64,000 bases of DNA, taken from the NCBI RefSeq assembly GCF_000143535.2, contig NC_037317.1, positions 992,001 to 1,056,000 of the forward strand, given 5' to 3'. The position numbers and the translations under genes were made by a program. The notes under the pieces were generated by a model. That model did not search any database. It had not been told where the DNA came from and saw nothing but the letters and a program-made list of their open reading frames with translations. The DNA is from Botrytis cinerea B05.10. Its lineage: Eukaryota > Ascomycota > Leotiomycetes > Helotiales > Sclerotiniaceae. Below, piece by piece: positions 11,188 to 23,811 of the stretch; the first letter of the stretch is position 1; each line of letters begins with the position of its first letter.

Positions 11188-14100
11188 TGTAAAATATGAT
11201 CAAAGATGGTACTTTAGATGGTTTCTTCGAAATACTTGCTCGGAGGAAGCAGATAGACCTAAAAATCGGAAGTAGGAAATTGTGTGGAGAGGATCGTAAA
11301 GAGATCGATGATACAAGGAACGAAAAAAGTTGAGATTCGAAGGTGCGCTGATTTACGTTCTGGTGTAACTTGAACGATAAGAAGCGCGTGAGACTCGAAA
11401 ATCCGATAAATGACTTGCGAAATAGATCGATGGAAAAAGTTAAATAAGCAACAAGCTGTTTATGACTTGTTGTGTGAATGAATAATTGAACTTTGGAATT
11501 CAAAGTGAACAGATGGAGTTCGAGGTGAAGCTCAGGGTAATGCAGGAGTAGCAGAGAGTAAGAGACCGATAAAGGAGGGGTTTTCTGCGATCAAATCCCA
11601 GAATACCGCGTGAGAAATAAAGCCTCCTGGATGAGACGATGATGATAGATGGAGAGGTGTGAATATGAAAGAAATTAATCAATCACGACTGCAGAAAAAA
11701 AGACGAGAGGAAGAGAGAGGAGACAAACACCACTCGGAAGATCCAGACGCCTTGTATCGACAGGAGATTGAAAAGGAGAGATGGAAAGAGATGACGCTGC
11801 AAATGATTCTTCTTGCACACAGTAGGAAAAAAAGAGGATGAACTGAAGAGAAACTGGGGCGGGGGGAGGAGGAAGTAGAAGTTCGGCGCAAATTACTTTT
11901 ACTGCAAGTTGAATGAAGGAGGGTCCTTTTTCTGGTAAAAACGGTAGGTTGTAGCTCTTCTTTCTTTCTGTTAGTTTCTACGCTAAGCAATGGACAAGGC
12001 TACTAGGTACGAGATAGGGTGCGGGTAAGCCAAATGACTAGCTGTGATACGATGCGCTGCGTGCATTGCCGGTGCCTGAGGCTGTCAATTTTCCCTCATC
12101 CATTTTCCATTATCCATTATTCATCCTTCCGCACGAGGACGGCGATGGACTGGCAGTGACGGCGTGGGTGGTCTATCTATATTCACACGAGCATCCTCGC
12201 CACTGTTCGCCCTCCCATCCCTTTGGGCGCACGCATACGCCAGCCGGCCTGCATTTTGATATTCTTTCTCGTTCAATATGTGCTGCCGGGACGGACGTGC
12301 CTGCTAGGAACTGATGTGATTGACTGCGCGACTGCTCATTTCCGCCTGCTTCTTTCGCTTATGTACGGAGACTCCTTCCTTTCAATGCAGGTGAGCCCTT
12401 TGGGACAAATTCAATTGATTCAATCGAGAGGTTCGCCTTCAGAAATCCATTATTTCCGCATGTTTGTATGGTATGGTGGGGTGGGATGGGGAAGAGATCT
12501 CGTCGTGGATTGGATGGGATATTATCGTCCATAATTCCTGCTCATGGGTCTTCCTGAGTGCTCCAGCTGCTCAGCGTCGATTGGCTTGGATTTCTATCAA
12601 GATTCTATTGAAGTATGTAAGTCATACACATGCCAATAAGCAATATATACGCTTGCCATTTATTTTTATTGCGTGTATTATATGATGATTATGAACAACT
12701 CGGATTCAAATCTTGCCGTCCGACGATTGAGGACATGTATCATAGGTACGGTCGCCGTCAGCCACCTACAGGATATAGATTCGCTTCCTTGATATCTGTT
12801 TCTGTAGATATCTTTCCCCCAAATCTTGATTCTTTCCCACATTGCTTCATTCAACCCCCTCCTCCCATCAATTGGCGAATCGTTTGATTGGTTGTTAGAT
12901 ACCTGTCTCCTACCTACCTGGGTTCAATCTTCATTGGCCGTCACCTACAGTCAGGATATTGTGCATGAACTGTCTGTGTGCAAACTACCAAACAAAACCC
13001 CCCGTTGCACCGCACGGAACGGAATCATTACTCTATTCAAACGCTGCCCGCTGGAGCGGACCGAGAAACCTACTGTGAGAAAGTCGATGATGCTATACCG
13101 ACGGGAAGGAATATCAAGGGAAGCCGATTGGCAAGTCACTCAATCGAGATGATAGCACAAGGTATTATTGGTCAACGTCTTGTGGACAGATCATCCCATC
13201 TTTTCTCGAAGTTAAACTTCCGTGCGGCCCCAGGCATGAGCATTGAGCAGCGAGCAGTGAGCACCACACAGACATAGAATCGAAGCTTATCTCGCAATCT
13301 CATCAGAGGGGTGTAATCAAAGTTTACGTCCCGACAGTTCTAATTTTGACGGGTAATCCATTATCACGATAGTTCCGACAGGCTAAAGACGGATAAGAAG
13401 CTGGTTTATTAAGGAGATCATCTAACAGATTCTAGCAACCAACCAAGCGTCGTGTCTTAGGTATGAAGCAATTATGGAAGCTCTCTTGAAGGTTATTAGC
13501 AGGTTCATCAGATACTGTACCTGGATTCAAGGATGCTTTTGGAATTGTCTCGGCCACTTCCCATAGAGCGAGGTACTGTCGAACCTCTTTCTCTTTTTTG
13601 CTTCCATTGGGCGATTGGTAATATCTTAGGCTGACATTGCTTTGCTTGTCAGGGAGGTGTGTTTTCACGCCTCATTGGTACCTCAAAAGCATTGAAAATG
13701 GCAACATGGGGTTGCCAGCAACTCATTCGTCAACATAGCTCCATGCTGTTCCAACCTGAAACCAACAGCGAGATATCACCTGCATTGCGTGAACATATTC
13801 CTATCACAACGTTAAGGTCTGAGAGCAACAGATCTCTACATCACGCCTATTCACTCACCATTTCTTTTGCTTCATTACCCCTCCAGTTTTGCCATCCTAC
13901 TTTGAAAATCACTCCTGGTTGGTAGGTTTGCACAAGCCTCATGAACGTCTTTGCATGCGGTGAGGCATCGAAACTGCATCAAGGAAAGACATGACTCAAT
14001 GCTTATATTTCGGGCTAAATATGTATGGGTATGTAATTTAATAGACTGACTGATTTCCATATGCTTGATGGCGATTGTGATTGTGATTTTAACCATTCTC

Positions 14101-14480
14101 TACACAGGCCCGTCCGTACCTGCCGAACTACAGGAACGAGGGGACGGGACAAAAAGCTTTGATTAGCATCAATTATTATTAGTAAGCCGCGCAAAGCTCA
14201 GGATGAGCCGTGTGAGGTTTATGTAAGTTTGCTACAGTGATCTTTAAAGTGGGTATGAGCGGAACAATGTTCGCCGAGCCTCCAATGACTTTCATCTGTA
14301 CTATGATGAAACCGCCATTGTAGACCTTTTGAGAAAAGTCTACCAATATTCACCGCGCAGATATCTTTTCTGGACAAGAAGTTTGACTCTACTTCCTTCT
14401 ATGATAAGTTTCAATACTGTTCTTAGAAAAGTCTTCTACCAACCCTCACCCTAGCACACCCACTCCCTTCTGACTTGACC
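11188..14480. other. Gene-poor region of 3.3 kb
   Basis: The first ~800 bases are likely the PUB1 promoter and leader. The rest contains only short open frames with no domain, no signal peptide and no consistent splice chain. The best candidate is a 78-codon minus frame at 13,432-13,668, for which I find no support. A minor gene or non-coding transcript cannot be excluded. Confidence 0.5.
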
Positions 14481-15693
14481 ATGGCTCAAGCACAACAGCC
14501 CAAAACTCCTTTGGAAATTCTGCAAATCCAGATCAATGCGATTGTATGTACTGGGGTTCCGATCATTAACTCATAATCTAACATATTCATCAGCTTATAG
14601 AGACTGGCAAAGCTCTTCGCGCCACAGGTATAGAGGGAGGTAAATCCATGGCCATTTCCGCTATAAGATTACACTCGACTATTCCATCTATAACCGACAA
14701 CTTCCACCGAGCTTTGGACGACCTTGAGGCCGAGATTGTAAGTAAAGTGACTTCTCGAATCTCTAGTTGTGCAGCATTAATATGAGACTACAGATACGAG
14801 CAAAATCTGTTTTGGGTCGAGATTTAGAGGAATTGCGATCGAAACGAATTGCGGCAGAGAACCCGCCTGCTCAAAACGTAGAGAACCCCGTCCCACATGA
14901 GCCCACACCACCTCCGCATATCCCATACGAAGATGTACCTTCAGCAATAAAGCAAGAGACGATTCAAGACAACAATCCCACGCCAGCAATTGCGAAGGAA
15001 GAGGAAACCCCAATCAAAAGTGAAATGACGAAAGAAACTAGAGATGAGGAAGAAACGAAAGAGCCCTTGATTTTGTCACCACCCAGTACAAACGACAACA
15101 AATCCCAACCAATTGGCCTTGGAATAAACACTACACTTCCCGCCTCCACAGACGCCCCTGAACCGGTCACAGGGGGCGGACAAGATTCTTCGATCGATTC
15201 CCTTTTCGACAATCCAGACAGCGCTGTCAATGTAGATTCCGCAGCTCTCAACTTCGACAACATGGATTTTTCAATGCTGGACGCAGCCACTAATACTCAA
15301 AGTCAAGATAATAACCACACACAAAATACCGACTTTGACCTATCCACGTTTGGGAGCAACCCTCAAGATTTCAACATGAACGACTTACAACCTTCTAACG
15401 AGGCTTCTTCTAATAGTAATAATAATAATAGCGCAAACATCACTACGACAGCCACTAAAGGAGATATGATGGATGATATCCTTAACATGACTGCTGGCAG
15501 TGATACGAATGACAACAATAATAACAATAATAACAACATGGACATGGACTCAAATCTGGATAATATGGTTGGAGCCGATGAAAGTGTATTTGATAGTCTA
15601 TTCTTTGGGAATGATGACGATGCAAATGTTGGAGGGGAAATAGGCGAAATGGAGCATGGTCAATTCGATAATGCATTCTTTGGTATTGATTAA
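14481..15693 (+). CDS. Unrecognised acidic protein with helical N-terminus
   Basis: I do not recognise the family. Three exons (14481-14543, 14594-14737, 14794-15693), all joined in phase 0, give 368 aa. Residues 1-95 look helical (MAQAQQPKTPLEILQIQI, then a segment ending RALDDLEAEI, then RAKSVLGRDLEELRSKR) and may form a coiled coil. Residues 100-368 are disordered and strongly acidic, with Asn/Asp/Ser-rich runs and short hydrophobic clusters such as NFDNMDFSMLDA, DDILNMTAG and FDSLFFGNDDD, ending in FDNAFFGID. Acidic patches with bulky hydrophobics resemble transcriptional activation or Mediator-tail segments, but that is inference. The ATG follows a pyrimidine-rich leader. Minus-strand frames here are shadows. 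Confidence 0.8.
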
Positions 15694-16287
15694 AAGCTTG
15701 TTGGGTATACACCATTGGAAAGAGATATAATTTTCAGAACTTCAAAAGAAGAGTGTAATTATAGAGACATATTTTTGGGGCATAGGGAAGAATATAATAC
15801 CTACATCGAGGATCTTGATTGCTCTAACGTTCTTTTCGGAAAATCATCCAATGTAATCAAGTTCTTACAAACTATCAGAGATGTTTTCAAGCGAAACTTA
15901 CTGATATTCTCAGTTTTCTTGACTGTGGCTCGAGTTTCCACGAATCTATGCATGGCTATACACAACACTCTTCTCACCAGCTCAGACTGCAATCTGTTAA
16001 GGCGAAAGTTCTTGATATTTGTATCACTTCATATTCAGTCACTCAATTATGTGTTCCACATGGAACGTTAAATTTATCTACAATGTCAAATTTTGTATTT
16101 AATTTCGAAAACTAACAGTTTTCTAAAGAGACCAGTCTCTGAATCTGAAATGGTACGAGAGAAAAAGATGTTAACACGATGCGTAAGGAAAAAGGAATTC
16201 TTCCCATCTCGTTCATTTATATGCGATTTTCCCACTCGTTCCTCGGAAAGAAAATCGCCATCTCGATCCTCTGTCCAGGATCCTCGC
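15694..16287. other. Intergenic, convergent 3' flanks
   Basis: Lies between the 3' ends of two convergent genes. It is AT-rich, with one 118-codon plus frame (15,715-16,071) that has no domain or typical start context. I see nothing else. Confidence 0.55.
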
Positions 16288-16875
16288 TCAATTTCGACAC
16301 CATTTTTTCTTCTCCCAAGTAGCCCAGCCCTTTGCTCCCTCGTCATCGAGATACTCGATTTTCTTCGCCGGCTTGAAATATCGCTCTCTTTCTCTCTTCT
16401 GCGCTAGATGCTCTTCCATGGCTTCGATTCTCTTGTAGTTTTCTCGGTTCTTGCGCCGGGATGTCCAGCATTTCTCCCAAGCTACTGTGCGCGCAGTTTT
16501 GGGGCGGATGTCACCGCTACCGGTGTGGACTTTTTCGTTGCTTTGGGAGAGGAATCGGGCTTGTCGGGTGGGAGATGCAGAGCTCCAGGCTCCGCCGTGA
16601 CGGAGGGGCTGGGAGGTTAGTGCGAGGAGTGATTCTGCGGTGAGCTGTTTGGGGGGTGGAGAGGGTTGGGTACTTGTAGGGATTATGATGGTGGGGGAGA
16701 TGAAGCAGAAGCGACGATCTGGATCTGTAGGGGATGCTGGCGCAGGAGGAGATTTATGATCTGCTTTCTCCTCGAGTTTGGGTTGGGAGTTGGGGGGTGA
16801 TGGGGTGGTGTTTTTGGTGCCCTCGCTTGGAGTGGGTATTGGGGGGCGTTGGGAAAGGGAATTTGGCCAAGGCAT
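16288..16875 (-). CDS. Uncharacterised basic protein, 195 aa
   Basis: Not recognised. Single exon from the ATG at 16,875 (MPWPNSLSQRPP). An in-frame start further upstream at about 16,968 exists, but the extra residues look non-conserved. The first ~75 residues are Pro/Ser/Thr-rich. A hydrophobic patch (RRFCFISPTIIIP) follows. The C-terminal 90 residues are basic and probably helical (WEKCWTSRRKNRENYKRIE, then AQKRERERYFKPAKKIEYL), ending in WATWEKKKWCRN. The conserved-looking Trp/Arg-rich end argues for a real gene, perhaps a nucleic-acid or ribosome-associated protein; this is inference. It is divergent from the gene at 17,343 with a 467-bp shared upstream region. Confidence 0.6.
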   Translation of the reverse strand: MPWPNSLSQRPPIPTPSEGTKNTTPSPPNSQPKLEEKADHKSPPAPASPTDPDRRFCFISPTIIIPTSTQPSPPPKQLTAESLLALTSQPLRHGGAWSSASPTRQARFLSQSNEKVHTGSGDIRPKTARTVAWEKCWTSRRKNRENYKRIEAMEEHLAQKRERERYFKPAKKIEYLDDEGAKGWATWEKKKWCRN

Positions 16876-17342
16876 TTTGGAGAGGCTTTTAAGTACTGAG
16901 AATTTGTGTAGGGATGTGCTTTTGCTACTTGTGTGAGATTGGAATGTCGTAGTGTGTACGAATCCCAAGGGGCCTGATAATCAATCCAAATTCTACAGTG
17001 ATGCTATAACCGCAAGGTGTTTCTTTATCCGATGGAGAGGCTTGAAATTCTATCCATATATAAAGAAATAATATGACTTTATGAGATTTAATCGGCATTA
17101 TTCTGACTCAGTTTGGTTTTCAGAACAAAGGAACCAGCACGAGACATTCATGTAGAAACTTCAAGGACGAACGACTACACAAACAAAGAGAATCGAAATG
17201 CGTCCTGGGGTGAGTTATAGCACAACAAAGAATAACGAACCGGATACTTTTTCTTCGGTCTCTTGAACCTTCGAAGAAAGTATCTACATTTCCTCCTCGC
17301 ACAGCCATAATCAAACCCAGAAATAAACAATTCGGAGCAAAT

Positions 17343-18188
17343 ATGCCACGAGCGGGCCAGAAAAAAGGAGATCGAGACGATACATACAAACCCAGCAAAG
17401 AAGAAGAAGACATCGTCGACGTCGACATCGACATTTTGAAACCCACCAAAGCAACGTCCAAACCATCCAGAATCACCAAGCCTCCCCCAAAAGGGGCTTC
17501 AAAACAAGCATCCCAAAAAAACACACCTAAAAGCACTCCCAGAGGAACACCCAAACACACACCGCGTTCCACTCCGAAGCCACCCTCAGCAGGCGCCTAC
17601 AAAAAACCCTCACCCCCACCCAATACCCGCACTGCCGCCCCATCATCCAGCACGATCGTACCCCCCTTACCCAAGAACCCGTATTTCTGCTGCCGCAAAC
17701 CGCTGCCACCGCCCTCATCCTTCCCTCCAGCTCTCCAACCTTTCTACACTTTCCTCGTCGATTCTCTCACTACCATCTATTCCGCTCCACCTTTGGATAC
17801 CCTGCCGGCTTGCAATACCTACTATCGCTTCTCGCATCTTTCGCTAACGACATGCACGGAAGTGCATCGATATTTTCTCGCGTTAGATCCGCACCATCCA
17901 GAAGAAGGGTTTTTTGTCGAGGGGAGCGAGGAGAATATATTAGGCAAGGCCGGGGCGTTGGATGATGAGGATGGGGTGGAGAGGAAGCAGGATGTGATGA
18001 TTTTGAGTCGGAATGCGAGATGTGAGGATCATATGAAGGAGGGATATTGGTATGTTTTGATGAAGGTGGAACAGGTTGTTGAGAAAGAGGAGCGGAATGT
18101 TAATGTGGGGTTTGTGGGGGTGGACACGCAGACGGAAACGGAGATGGAGGAGTTGGATCATGAGATTGATTTGGATTTGTATACGTAG
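17343..18188 (+). CDS. Uncharacterised protein, 281 aa
   Basis: Not recognised. Intronless frame from an ATG at 17,343 in good context. Residues 1-110 are basic and disordered, rich in Lys, Pro, Thr and Ser, including repeated STPR/TPK motifs that resemble nuclear AT-rich-DNA-binding or phosphorylation segments. Residues about 115-255 look folded: NPYFCCRKPLPPPSS, LQPFYTFLVDSL, then CNTYYRFSHLSLTTCTEVHR, and GYWYVLMKVEQVVEKE. The tail is acidic (EMEELDHEIDLDLYT). There is no signal peptide and no transmembrane segment. It is divergent from the gene ending at 16,288. Confidence 0.65.
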   Translation: MPRAGQKKGDRDDTYKPSKEEEDIVDVDIDILKPTKATSKPSRITKPPPKGASKQASQKNTPKSTPRGTPKHTPRSTPKPPSAGAYKKPSPPPNTRTAAPSSSTIVPPLPKNPYFCCRKPLPPPSSFPPALQPFYTFLVDSLTTIYSAPPLDTLPACNTYYRFSHLSLTTCTEVHRYFLALDPHHPEEGFFVEGSEENILGKAGALDDEDGVERKQDVMILSRNARCEDHMKEGYWYVLMKVEQVVEKEERNVNVGFVGVDTQTETEMEELDHEIDLDLYT

Positions 18189-20951
18189 AGATTGATGGGG
18201 GGACTGGTTGGGATCAAGTAGAGTAGGAGATGGAAGATTTCGGGGCTGGTTATGTTGAGTATGCTTTGTGTTGTGGTTTCGAATATACGTACGTGTCTCC
18301 AGTGTTTTATAACCAAATTGTTTATCCCAGGAAATCAGCAAATATGAGCTTCTGTATCTTCTGAAAATGAATCGAAGAATTCTCCAACCATGGGGATCGG
18401 TTAAGGAAATATTTTATATTCATTTGTTATATTGTAACCATCTGGGATATAGAATCTTATCAGATTCAAACTATGGTAGAGATCTATGGATTGACGTCAT
18501 CTAGACTTCAGCGCGAGTTATTTTCGTTGAGGAAAGATCGCGAGTAAAGAATCCTACATCCTATCTTATTTTCCACACAATATTCTTTCATTATTGGCTA
18601 CTTGGCTATGGAGAAATCTAAGAAGGGCTTCTAGATTTGGGGTTAAGATTAATTCGTGAAGCTGGGCAGACGATGATCTGCAATAAGAGCAAGCTAGCTT
18701 CTACCTCTTTAGTATTGTGGCTAATATGGCAAGTTGTCTACGGACGGTAAGTATGCATCTAAGGATATAATTTGAGTAGCATAACGTGAAATGATAGTGA
18801 TAGTAATGCACTTGGTATGACTCTGGGGTAGATAGACGAATAATTAAAGAACCTCGAGACGTTAGAGGGAGCCTGGCATCTTACTATAACAGCGCAGAGG
18901 TATTAGATGATAAGAATGGCTGAGAAAGAGGGAGAAATGTAATCTGTGTTGTTACCAACCTTGTCGGCATGCCCAGCTTAACTTCTAGCTAGTAGAGAGA
19001 TGTTACGATGTCAATCTCGACACACTTGAATAGCTTGGGTACGATCTTGCAATCGTCTCTGTCTTTTCATGCTTGAGACGAACAAGATGTTTTGTCGGTT
19101 ATTTACTATAATGGGGAAAATGTAACCATTGACACATGATAGGGAATATGGGAACGCCGAGAAACTTTCAGGAGGTCACACGACCTAGTGTTACAAGAGA
19201 CGAGTTCTACACTGAGGCGAGGTCTCAGAATAGTGGGGAAAGGGTGTGCCGGATCTGAAAAAGAGCTGGAGAATTAAGCCTAGGCTAAGGGATGGCACTG
19301 TGAAGGGGGTGAAGCGGATGAGGCGGTTGAGAATTGTATTCTCAAGTGAGCTCAAATTCAAGAGGTCGGTTGTCAAGGCAATAACAGCACAGGGCTTCTC
19401 GAAGCAGCATTATTTATCCGTTGATGTGCAAGCAGCCTAGAAACTCAGCCGCAGTTGATTTGCGTTGCGTGGAACAGATCGGGTCGTTTCAAGATTCAAA
19501 CACTCGTTGAAGAATCTCGACACGATACTTGTCGTCTAGTCAAGCAATAGATGAAAACCGAAAACGCTCAATTCACCGCCACAACAGGAGGTGCGTGTCG
19601 TGGGTATTATTCGGTCCACTTTTTCTCGTCAAATATCGTGACGAACAAGGCGATGCCGAATGTTCCGTCTAATGTAGGTAATGGATTCGGACGAGTTATT
19701 TCAGAGACTATTTCGAGAGTGAAAGCACATATACCCAAGCATGTATACTTGCTTGGTATATATCACTCTATAACGGCACTTTCTGATTGCCAGCGATCTT
19801 TCCGGGTGCATACATTGGGACACTTTGCTTTGCTTGGGCATCAGATACCGTAGTATTCTGAAATGCAAGCTTTTGCGTCCCAAATTTTGCATCCTTCTTG
19901 GGGGTGCACACCCATTTGAGTGTCAGTCTCGAACAAATATAGCTAAATGTAGAGGCTGTTATGCGCCACTTGGGATGAAACTGATTCTGCATAAATACGG
20001 AGATGCCACGGAGGAATACCAAGTGTGCTCCATACGTGGAATCCTCAATGGCTCGAGCTTCTCATGGCATGCTGATCTGGCAATAGCCAGGCTCGATAAT
20101 GTCTTCGTGGCTTCAAATTGTATTTTCCCTTTGGTTCATATTCGAAACTTCATATTTGTATCGAGATGGAAGAGAGGGTTGGTGGAAGTATTATAGATGC
20201 AAATCCAAGGTCCGCTGGGTTAGCTGATTAAGTTGATAGGTTCGAGATAAGTCCGAGATGGATTGATTGGCTAAGCGGCTTACTCATATAGGTAGTGACT
20301 GCCGACGGGCGTTTGACTCTTTTCTAACGCCAGCTTGCTGCTTTTCTATCATCTAGCGTTCTTCGTTGATTTAGTAAAAGTGGCAACGGCTGAGCTAACC
20401 ACTGTCAACTCTTAGTGCTTATTCGTGGGCATTCTCCACTCCCCCATCATCTTCTTTAGCAAAATTATCTCTTCCAATCATCCAACAATTCACTACAACA
20501 AGCATTGCTCCATCTTACCTATCTATGGCCAAAATCAGCAGTTAAAGTTTGAGTCCTTTTGCGTCTAGAATGACCGAGTACTCCATCAAAGTACATCACA
20601 GCATGTGCAAACATATCATTGGTCGTGTCTTCTGAACTATCTGTTGGCAAGGATCGGGGAAGTCTCGCCGACGAGTGTGGAATAGGCGCTGCTTCCGTTC
20701 TAGGGATGTTCTTCGATACCAGCCATCTGGTCGAGTATGCAAATATCCTGAATGTTTGGAGGGGTGCTTGAACGGCATGTTAGAAATTTGTGGACCATCA
20801 TCCAACAATGTGCGAGAGTGCGCAAGAGTGTGCGCTTTAACCGCCGATTGGACTCTTCATTCTAATAAAGTTGCTTTTTCCTACCTGCTGTGAAAGTACA
20901 AGTAGAATAGTCCCCTCGTACTTTGCTCGGTGACCTGTTTGTATATTTATC
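18189..20951. other. Gene-poor region of 2.8 kb
   Basis: No intact gene found. The segment from about 18,640 to 19,540 has the look of old, scrambled sequence without coding frames, possibly a decayed element, but no terminal repeats or target duplication are visible. At 19,765-20,160 the minus strand holds broken Cys-rich frames. At 20,596-20,893 the plus strand holds another Cys-rich frame without a good start. A pyrimidine-rich stretch ending in an ATG at 20,525 is followed by a stop after six codons. Confidence 0.45.
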
Positions 20952-22889
20952 ATGTCGAATTTAGCGAAATCTGATATCGAGCGCCTAGGTCGCCAAAGAC
21001 CGCCTCAGTTCAAGACAGTATGGACTGAAATCGGATTTGTGTACGTCATTTTACTCTCCTACCTTGTAGAATTGCTGTGTTCCAATAGTTCCATTTGAAT
21101 CTTTCGGGTGATGTTGATCCTTTAAGGGGTTCTTCCCTCAAACGACCCGAAGAGTCAAAACACCACCGAGAAGAAGATAGTGTCTCGACCTCAACTGCCC
21201 CTTTTCAGCGCTGATTTATGAGATGTCTCAGATTTTCTACTTGTGTTTCTCAAGTCCTTTCGGTATGTCAAGAATCAAACAGCGAGAGATGACTACGTTC
21301 TTACACCTTTCGCACAGGAGTATTTCGTTAGCGGATTTGCCGTCATTGTTCCATGCCTCATGAAAGATCTCAATATCCCAATATCCTCATCAACATGGCC
21401 AGCAACAGCCTATTCTCTGATGGTTTCATCTGTAATGCTACCCTTTGGTAGGCTGGCAGATATATACGGTGGAAGACGAGTTTATATCGCTGGTCTTGCG
21501 TGGCTCACGCTATGGTCATTGATTGCTGGGTTTTCGAAAGATCAATACATGCTTGATATATGCCGGGCTTTGCAGGGTTTGGGGCCAGCTGCATTCATGC
21601 CATCTGGGATGATGCTACTAGGTCGAACTTATCGACCAGGACCAAGGAAGAATCTCGTTTTCAGTGAGTAACCCTTGATGGAACCAATACATATCTGACC
21701 GCTTCTCAGGTATATATGGCGCATGTGGGGCTGCTGGATTTTTTATCGGCATTTTCTTTGCTGGAATGACTGCCGAATATGCTAAATGGGCATGGTATGT
21801 ACAATCAGATCTACTCAATGGATTCAATTAACTCGTTTTAGGTTCTTCTGGGTGGGGGCTATTTTGTCTTTCATAAGTGTCGCTTCTGCAATGCTTTGCA
21901 TTCCATCCGAAAACGATAAGCGCGATGACCTTCAGATGGATTGGCTTGGATCGGGGCTTCTAGCAGCCAGTTTCATACTTTTCGTTTTCGCCATAACGGA
22001 TAGCGCTTATGCCCCGCAAGGATTCAAGACCTCATATATCATTGTTACATTTGTTTCAGGGATTGTTCTCTTCGCAATTGCTATGTACGTCGAACGATAT
22101 GTTGCAAGTCAGCCACTCCTACCCTATTCACTCTTTGCCGTCCCCAATATGAAACCTTTATTCGTCGCCTTATTTTTCACATATGGAAGTCTTGGTGTCT
22201 TTCTTCTTTATGCTACATTCTACTGTACCAACATATTGGGTGCTTCGAGCCTGCAACTGGTTGCATGGTTTATTCCGCTCGCTATTGGCGGATGTCTTAT
22301 CGGTACATTTGGCGGCTTCATACTCCATCTCGTTCCTGGCACAGCTCTGATTATTTTCTCTGGTATATGCTGGATCATTGCCCCTTTACTATTCGCACTC
22401 GCTCCCATACATGCATCATTCTGGGCATGGGTATTTACCGCAATGACCTGTGCAACTCTTGGCATAGATATAACATTCAATGTCACCACCATCTTTATCA
22501 CCACTTCTCTACCTTCATCTCAACAGGGCCTTGCAGGCGCCTTGATAAATTCGATAATGCAATTCGCTATCGCGGTATGCCTAGGTCTCTCTGAAATCAT
22601 TGCAAACGCCGTGCAGAACAAAAGCGGAAGTTTGCGAGATAGTTACAGAGCCGTATTTTGGTTCGAGGTCACATGTGCGAGTGTCGCACTGTGTATCCTG
22701 ATTCCATTTTGCAAAATCGACTCGGCGACAGCTGGACTAACGGACGATGAAAGGAAAGATTGCGAAGCGGAAAACAAGGATGCAAACAATCCTTCTGGGG
22801 AAATAGAGAGTGTGGATCAGGGTATTCGTGGGAATCATTTCGAAACACCATCTTCTTCTTCCGACTCACTGGGTCAACACGCTTGTTGA
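20952..22889 (+). CDS. MFS drug/toxin exporter, DHA2-like
   Basis: Proton-driven plasma-membrane exporter of the major facilitator superfamily; substrate unknown. Five exons (20952-21040, 21232-21262, 21318-21663, 21710-21794, 21842-22889) give 532 aa. The 31-nt second exon completes GFVFSTCVSQVLS and leads into EYFVSGFAVIVP. Motif A is GRLADIYGGRR, followed by RALQGLGPAAFMPSG (motif C-like). Many hydrophobic segments follow, consistent with 12-14 transmembrane helices, with clear late helices such as LPYSLFAVPNMKPLFVALFF. The last ~50 residues are hydrophilic and acidic (ENKDANNPSGEIES). All splice sites are GT-AG and in phase. There are no clustered biosynthetic genes beside it, so a role in general resistance or export is inferred from family only. 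Confidence 0.88.
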
Positions 22890-23408
22890 ACCTGGTTTCT
22901 TTGGTGCAAGCTCTTATTGGTCAAAATCTATATTTGGTATTCTCGTTTTTTTGTGAAATTAGGGACAGGGAGGATAGTATGATTAAAAGCGAGGAGTTGG
23001 AACGGATGGAATCTCGGTCTAGGAAACAGGAGAGGTAGTTTGGGAGTATCGAAGAAACTTTTCTATTTATGTATGCGGGGAGGGTTACGATGCAATTTTG
23101 AGCCTCTAGATTCTCATGGAGGTTGCGAGTATAACAGGCACTAGGCTGAAGATCGTGGGATACGTTTAGATTGAATATTTAAACATGGCGTGATTAGATA
23201 AAATCATGTACACATCAGTATCTCTGTTTCAGCTACGATAAAACTATTGAATGAATGTACCCCTCATGTTATATTACGAACAGGTGCAAGTTTGTGAAAC
23301 AATTTTCACACACATTTGACTGAAAAAAAGAGAATTTAGTATCACATGGTCTATCTACTATATCAATACCAGAACATACAAATTTCACCATTAGAGAAGG
23401 GACGTCTA

Positions 23409-23424
23409 CACACACACACACACA

Positions 23425-23457
<33 letters not shown>
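23409..23457. repeat. Compound CA-CT microsatellite
   Basis: About nine CA units run directly into about fifteen CT units. The minus-strand reading is a Cys-Val/Arg-Glu artefact. Confidence 0.95.
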
Positions 23458-23459
<2 letters not shown>

Positions 23460-23491
23460 TTTCCTCTCTAGCGAGCGGAAGAGCGCAGTAA

Positions 23492-23522
23492 TAACAACAA
23501 CAACAACAACAACAACAACAAA
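23492..23522. repeat. CAA trinucleotide repeat
   Basis: About ten AAC/CAA units, uninterrupted. Confidence 0.93.
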
Positions 23523-23811
23523 CCAAGCTCTAAAGCAATATATGTAATACATGCAATACAATACAATACACTCCACTCTACTCTACTTTCTAAACCAACA
23601 AGCAACCGCCCTGATTCACAACCTATTAATACGTAATAAAAAGGCACTGAATCATATATATATATCTATACATATGCATTACCTAGCTACATCCACACAT
23701 TTCACATGTAAGTTATTTCTTCTGAGATGCTCTTGCTATCCCCAGATTCTAGCATGATAATTCATACTCTTACTTAAGCACATACATATACCTCAACACT
23801 CAAAACTCAAT

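Noticed and set aside
19825..20196. 123-codon plus-strand frame
   Set aside because: No domain, odd composition, and it begins inside sequence without promoter or leader features; treated as chance.
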